Positions 22,631-25,237 of a DNA stretch of 25,237 bases are shown piece after piece (the stretch's first letter is position 1; every line of letters starts with the position of its first letter). Source of the DNA: Lachnoclostridium sp. UBA3262 (GTDB taxonomy: Bacteria > Bacillota > Clostridia > Lachnospirales > Lachnospiraceae); contig DEUM01000027.1 in assembly GCA_002362575.1 (NCBI GenBank), positions 72,415 to 97,651 on the forward strand, read 5' to 3'. Position numbers and translations under genes: made by a program. The notes under the pieces are model-generated. The model saw only the letters and a list, made by a program, of their open reading frames with translations, was not told the DNA's origin and ran no database searches.

Positions 22631-24184
22631 ATGGCGATTTATCACTGTTCGGTTAAGATAATCGGACGGAGCAAAGGAAAATCTGTGATAGCGGCGGCTG
22701 CATATCGTGCCGGAGAAAACCTCTATGACAGGGAAACTGGACTCACCCATGATTACACTCGCAAAAGCGGTGTAGTGCATCGGGAGATTCTTTTGCCAAA
22801 TCATGCACCAAAAGAATATTTGGACAGGCAGACACTTTGGGAATCGGTTACAAAAGTGGAGAAAAAATCCAATGCACAGTTTGCTAGGGAAATAGAAGTG
22901 GCATTGCCAGTGGAGTTTTCCAGAGAATTACAGCTTGCAGTTATCAGGGAGTATGTGCGAACCAATCTTGTGTCAGAGGGTATGTGTGCAGATTTTGCCA
23001 TTCACGATAAATCAAACGGTAACCCTCATGCCCACATCCTTCTTACTACCCGGCCAATCAAAGCAGATGGCTCTTGGGGTGCAAAGGAGAAAAAGGATTA
23101 TGCCAGAGATGAAGATGGAAACCGCATACCCCTCATTGACAAAAAGACGGGAAAGCAGAAGTTGGGTAAGCGAAACGAGAAACTCTGGAAACGGATAACG
23201 GTGCAGGCGAATGACTGGAATGACCGGGGCAATGTGGAAAAATGGCGGAGATCGTGGGCAGAGATTTGTAACCGTTATCTGTCCGTGGAACAGCAGATTG
23301 ACCACCGCAGCTACGAAAGGCAGGGACTTCCCCTTGAGCCAATGATACATGAGGGGTTTCGTGCAAGGCAGATGGAACAAAGGGGCGAAGTGTCTGACCG
23401 ATGCGAGTATAACCGTATCATAAAACAGTTAAATAGTGTGACAAAGGAATGGTTCCAGACCATGAAAGCGTTACACCAAATGATTATAAAGAAAGCGAGG
23501 GATTTGATTGGACGAATATATGACAGAGTTACAGGAGGTGCTGGCTATCTTGGAAAAGCAAGGCGAGATTCTGGAACTGGTGGAAAATCAGCAGACGGAA
23601 ATCGAGAGATTGCAATCGGAGAACAGGGAGCTTCCCATACTCCGTCAGCAGAATCAGGAACTGACCGGATTAGCGGAGAGATTGAACAGCGAAAACGCCA
23701 TGCTCTCCGGACAGAATCAAAAATTGCAGAAACAGATAGCCGAATTGCAGAACTTAAAGAGCAAATCTTAGGAAAAGTGAGGGAAAGAAATGAACGAATT
23801 AGACGGTTACAACAGCGGAGAGCAGATCGACAGTCTGCTGAATCAAATGGAGGATATGGAGCAGGAATTAACCGACAAAGATATGGAATTGAAGACATTG
23901 CGGAATCAGTTGCAGGAGAGAAAAAAAGAGATACGGAATCTTTCTTCCGGCAATCAGAAACTGAAATCGCAGATACAATCCATGAACTCCGTACTCTCCG
24001 AGCAAGGGGAGTTGCTGCGACAGCAGACAGAGAAGTTAGAGAAATACAGCGGCAGCGACATCATCCTTCAGGAGAACGAGAGGTTGAAAGCAAGGATGGC
24101 AGAAACCGAGAAACGGGGGAAAGAAATGCAGGACAGAGCCGGGGCGGTTCTTTCCGAAGCCGCGAAAAAGGAAGGGGACGCTGA
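22631..24184 (+). CDS. mobA: MobA/MobL family relaxase
   Basis: 517-aa MOBQ relaxase that should nick oriT and lead the transferred strand. The relaxase domain covers about residues 1-215: AAAYRAGENLYD holds the likely nucleophile Tyr25, and NPHAHILLTTR holds the metal-binding His133 and His135. From about residue 295 on the sequence turns Arg/Gly/Ser/Glu-rich without family character; this part is encoded by the same DNA as two coiled-coil ORFs in another frame. I chose the ATG at 22631, which has GGAAGGGAG upstream; the frame is open to 22538. Whether the full C-terminal tail is needed is unclear. oriT lies 220 bp upstream. Confidence 0.9.
   Translation: MAIYHCSVKIIGRSKGKSVIAAAAYRAGENLYDRETGLTHDYTRKSGVVHREILLPNHAPKEYLDRQTLWESVTKVEKKSNAQFAREIEVALPVEFSRELQLAVIREYVRTNLVSEGMCADFAIHDKSNGNPHAHILLTTRPIKADGSWGAKEKKDYARDEDGNRIPLIDKKTGKQKLGKRNEKLWKRITVQANDWNDRGNVEKWRRSWAEICNRYLSVEQQIDHRSYERQGLPLEPMIHEGFRARQMEQRGEVSDRCEYNRIIKQLNSVTKEWFQTMKALHQMIIKKARDLIGRIYDRVTGGAGYLGKARRDSGTGGKSADGNREIAIGEQGASHTPSAESGTDRISGEIEQRKRHALRTESKIAETDSRIAELKEQILGKVRERNERIRRLQQRRADRQSAESNGGYGAGINRQRYGIEDIAESVAGEKKRDTESFFRQSETEIADTIHELRTLRARGVAATADREVREIQRQRHHPSGEREVESKDGRNRETGERNAGQSRGGSFRSREKGRGR
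23508..23771 (+). CDS. Short coiled-coil protein overlapping mobA
   Basis: 87 aa, almost entirely a Glu/Gln/Leu heptad coiled coil (ILELVENQQTEIERLQSENR). It starts with TTG at 23508, preceded by GCGAGGGA at a good distance; an in-frame ATG at 23520 is the alternative. It lies wholly within mobA in a different frame. In contrast to the mobA tail, this frame has normal protein composition, so it is probably expressed. The next ORF in the same frame begins 18 nt after its stop. The function is unknown; a partner of the relaxase or the next protein is possible. Confidence 0.7.
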   Translation: MDEYMTELQEVLAILEKQGEILELVENQQTEIERLQSENRELPILRQQNQELTGLAERLNSENAMLSGQNQKLQKQIAELQNLKSKS

Positions 24185-24836
24185 TAAAAAACTTGCCAGA
24201 GCAAATCGGTTGATGGCAGAGTATGAACAAACACTGGCAGGAGAAGTGGCACAGCTTAAAAAGCAGATACAAAGGGAGTTGAGGGAGAAATCGGATAGGA
24301 ATTTCCGCAGACAGTCCAAACAGCTATCCGGCATAACGGTGGTGTTATTGGCTGCTTATCTGATACAACTGGTGGCACTTCTTTTTCTTGAGAAGAATAT
24401 TGTATCGACTATTCCGTTATGGTTTTGGGACAGATACAGAAATATTCAATGGCTGTCACAGTGTATTGGAGATTTCTATCAAAGGCTTTATTTAAAAATA
24501 ACAATGGAAATGCCGACTTATGCTGCTATAGGGATTTTGATTTTTGTATCTGTTATCATTGCGGTTGCTGGTTTTTGTCTTATCCGTATAGGATTGCGTT
24601 ATCTGTTACAGAAATGGAAAAGGCGGTGGGAATTTTATGATTATAAGGATTTGGAAGTGATAAAGAAATGTGCAATGACAGGAATTGCTTTTATGGGATT
24701 TTCTATTTCAATGGTAGTAGTAAATTTGCCATTTATTCCATTCAGATTGAATGTGGTAAGCTGGTGGATTTTGATTAGTGCAGTAATGGAGTTTCTGTAT
24801 TTTTATTATGACAGGCATGGTTTTTGCGGGTTATAA
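23790..24836 (+). CDS. Coiled-coil membrane protein (DUF6040-like)
   Basis: 348 aa. Residues about 10-185 form a long coiled coil rich in Glu, Gln, Lys and Leu. At least four hydrophobic segments follow, near 197-217, 255-280, 298-320 and 325-345, so the protein is a membrane anchor with a cytoplasmic coiled-coil arm. It resembles the DUF6040 proteins found next to mobA in clostridial mobilizable elements, as I recall them. Its first 395 nt overlap mobA in another frame. GAGGGAAAGAA precedes the ATG. A role in docking the relaxase complex at the membrane is conceivable but only inferred. Confidence 0.8.
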   Translation: MNELDGYNSGEQIDSLLNQMEDMEQELTDKDMELKTLRNQLQERKKEIRNLSSGNQKLKSQIQSMNSVLSEQGELLRQQTEKLEKYSGSDIILQENERLKARMAETEKRGKEMQDRAGAVLSEAAKKEGDADKKLARANRLMAEYEQTLAGEVAQLKKQIQRELREKSDRNFRRQSKQLSGITVVLLAAYLIQLVALLFLEKNIVSTIPLWFWDRYRNIQWLSQCIGDFYQRLYLKITMEMPTYAAIGILIFVSVIIAVAGFCLIRIGLRYLLQKWKRRWEFYDYKDLEVIKKCAMTGIAFMGFSISMVVVNLPFIPFRLNVVSWWILISAVMEFLYFYYDRHGFCGL

Positions 24837-24895
24837 AGCCATATCTATAAATTTTGCTTTTTGAAAATTCCATTTGTTAGCGAATGTTTTATGAA

Positions 24896-24932
24896 GAGAA
24901 GGCACTTGGATAGTCTGCGTAGGTGCCTTCTC
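24896..24932. terminator. Bidirectional terminator between convergent genes
   Basis: GAGAAGGCAC (24896-24905) and GTGCCTTCTC (24923-24932) form a perfect 10-bp stem with a 17-nt loop. Only a weak T-rich stretch follows on either side, but its position between two convergent gene ends supports the call. Confidence 0.65.
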
Positions 24933-24938
24933 TGTATT

Positions 24939-25127
24939 CTATACATTGTTATGAGTTGATGTTTCTTCCATATTATCCAGCGCATATTGGCAAGCCTGAA
25001 TAACAAAGTTTGAGAAAGATACATCATTTCCTTCTATTGCTTGGTTTATTTGATTTATTAATTCTAACGGAAATCGGATGGTCTTGTTTTCGCTTTCTCT
25101 TTTGTTTGGACGAATTTGAAATGCCAT
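24939..25127 (-). CDS. Small ribbon-helix-helix protein
   Basis: 62 aa. KTIRFPLELINQINQAIEG forms a strand followed by a first helix, and NDVSFSNFVIQACQYALDNM the second helix, which is the usual layout of Arc/MetJ-like ribbon-helix-helix DNA-binding proteins. The start ATG at 25127 follows AGAGGAGGG; the open frame to 25214 has no such site. Just upstream lie TGCAAT repeats with 12-bp spacing, which would suit autorepression. It could control mobilization genes or be the antitoxin-like part of a pair; no toxin gene is visible in the window. Confidence 0.8.
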   Translation of the reverse strand: MAFQIRPNKRESENKTIRFPLELINQINQAIEGNDVSFSNFVIQACQYALDNMEETSTHNNV

Positions 25128-25160
25128 GGATAACCCTCCTCTCTGCTTATAATCAGTGTA

Positions 25161-25211
25161 TTGCAAATGACATAAAAAGTATGCAATGTATTTTGCAATA
25201 AAAAATGCAAT
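25161..25211. promoter_or_regulatory. TGCAAT repeats upstream of the ribbon-helix-helix gene
   Basis: TGCAAT occurs at 25182-25187, 25194-25199 and 25206-25211, each step exactly 12 bp. A related TGCAAA lies at 25162-25167. They fall in the region where the promoter of the minus-strand gene should be and are probably its operator. Confidence 0.5.
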
Positions 25212-25237
25212 CATATTTTGAGTTTCCCCATTTTTTT

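Larger units (their letters stand above)
15647..25237. mobile_element. Tn4451-like integrative mobilizable element, left part
   Basis: From the break in the tyrosine integrase to the window end every gene is of mobile-element type: large serine recombinase, cargo block, TnpW, DUF3847-like protein, MOBQ-type oriT, MobA/MobL relaxase, coiled-coil membrane protein and ribbon-helix-helix protein. The left boundary is set near 15647 because the integrase reading frame loses its family sequence there, about 20 bp from the recombinase stop. The right end is outside the window, so no att sites or target duplication can be verified. No conjugation (T4SS) genes are visible, so transfer would need a helper. 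Confidence 0.85.

Noticed and set aside
24845..25027. Minus-strand 60-codon frame near the window end
   Set aside because: It overlaps the terminator and the better supported ribbon-helix-helix gene and has no ribosome binding site.

Overview
The window looks like a chromosomal segment of a Clostridia member, most likely Lachnospiraceae. The evidence is moderate-to-low GC, strong AGGAGG-type ribosome binding sites, TTGACA/TATAAT-like promoters, a ClpP-like TepA protease next to an FtsK/SpoIIIE translocase, formate-tetrahydrofolate ligase, a pyrBI pair with a separate regulatory subunit, and a Tn4451-like mobilizable element. The genus cannot be fixed from the sequence alone.

The core chromosome fills about 1-14600. 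After the 3' end of an unidentified gene come pnp, with its own promoter and a long 5'-leader hairpin, a convergent small membrane protein, a nitrilase-family amidase, the ClpP-like TepA, and a likely operon of ftsK/spoIIIE plus two overlapping RimK-like ATP-grasp ligases. A 640-bp gap follows. It is almost entirely one giant imperfect inverted repeat (9125-9646). After it come fhs and a lipoprotein NlpC/P60 peptidase, a cluster of tandem repeats and terminator hairpins, and the convergent pyrBI operon.

The accessory region runs from 14729 to the window end. A tyrosine integrase is cut off just after its HxxR motif, and the sequence then becomes the left end of a second element. That second element looks like an integrative mobilizable element of the Tn4451 type: a large serine recombinase (with an inverted repeat over its promoter region), a four-gene minus-strand block, TnpW, a DUF3847-type protein, a clear MOBQ-type oriT, a MobA/MobL relaxase, two coiled-coil ORFs that overlap the relaxase 3' end in another frame, and a small ribbon-helix-helix protein with three TGCAAT repeats spaced exactly 12 bp in front of it. 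The right end of the element lies outside the window.

The four-gene block (sigma-region-4-like protein, zinc-finger protein, RhuM-like protein, Mrr-like nuclease) is bracketed by inverted repeats. These share two conserved blocks separated by an identical 13-nt spacing, so the block may be a discrete cassette that moved or could invert as a unit. Together with the giant palindrome and the relaxase overlap, it is the most unusual part of the window. A defence role is plausible from the Mrr-type nuclease but is not shown by the sequence.
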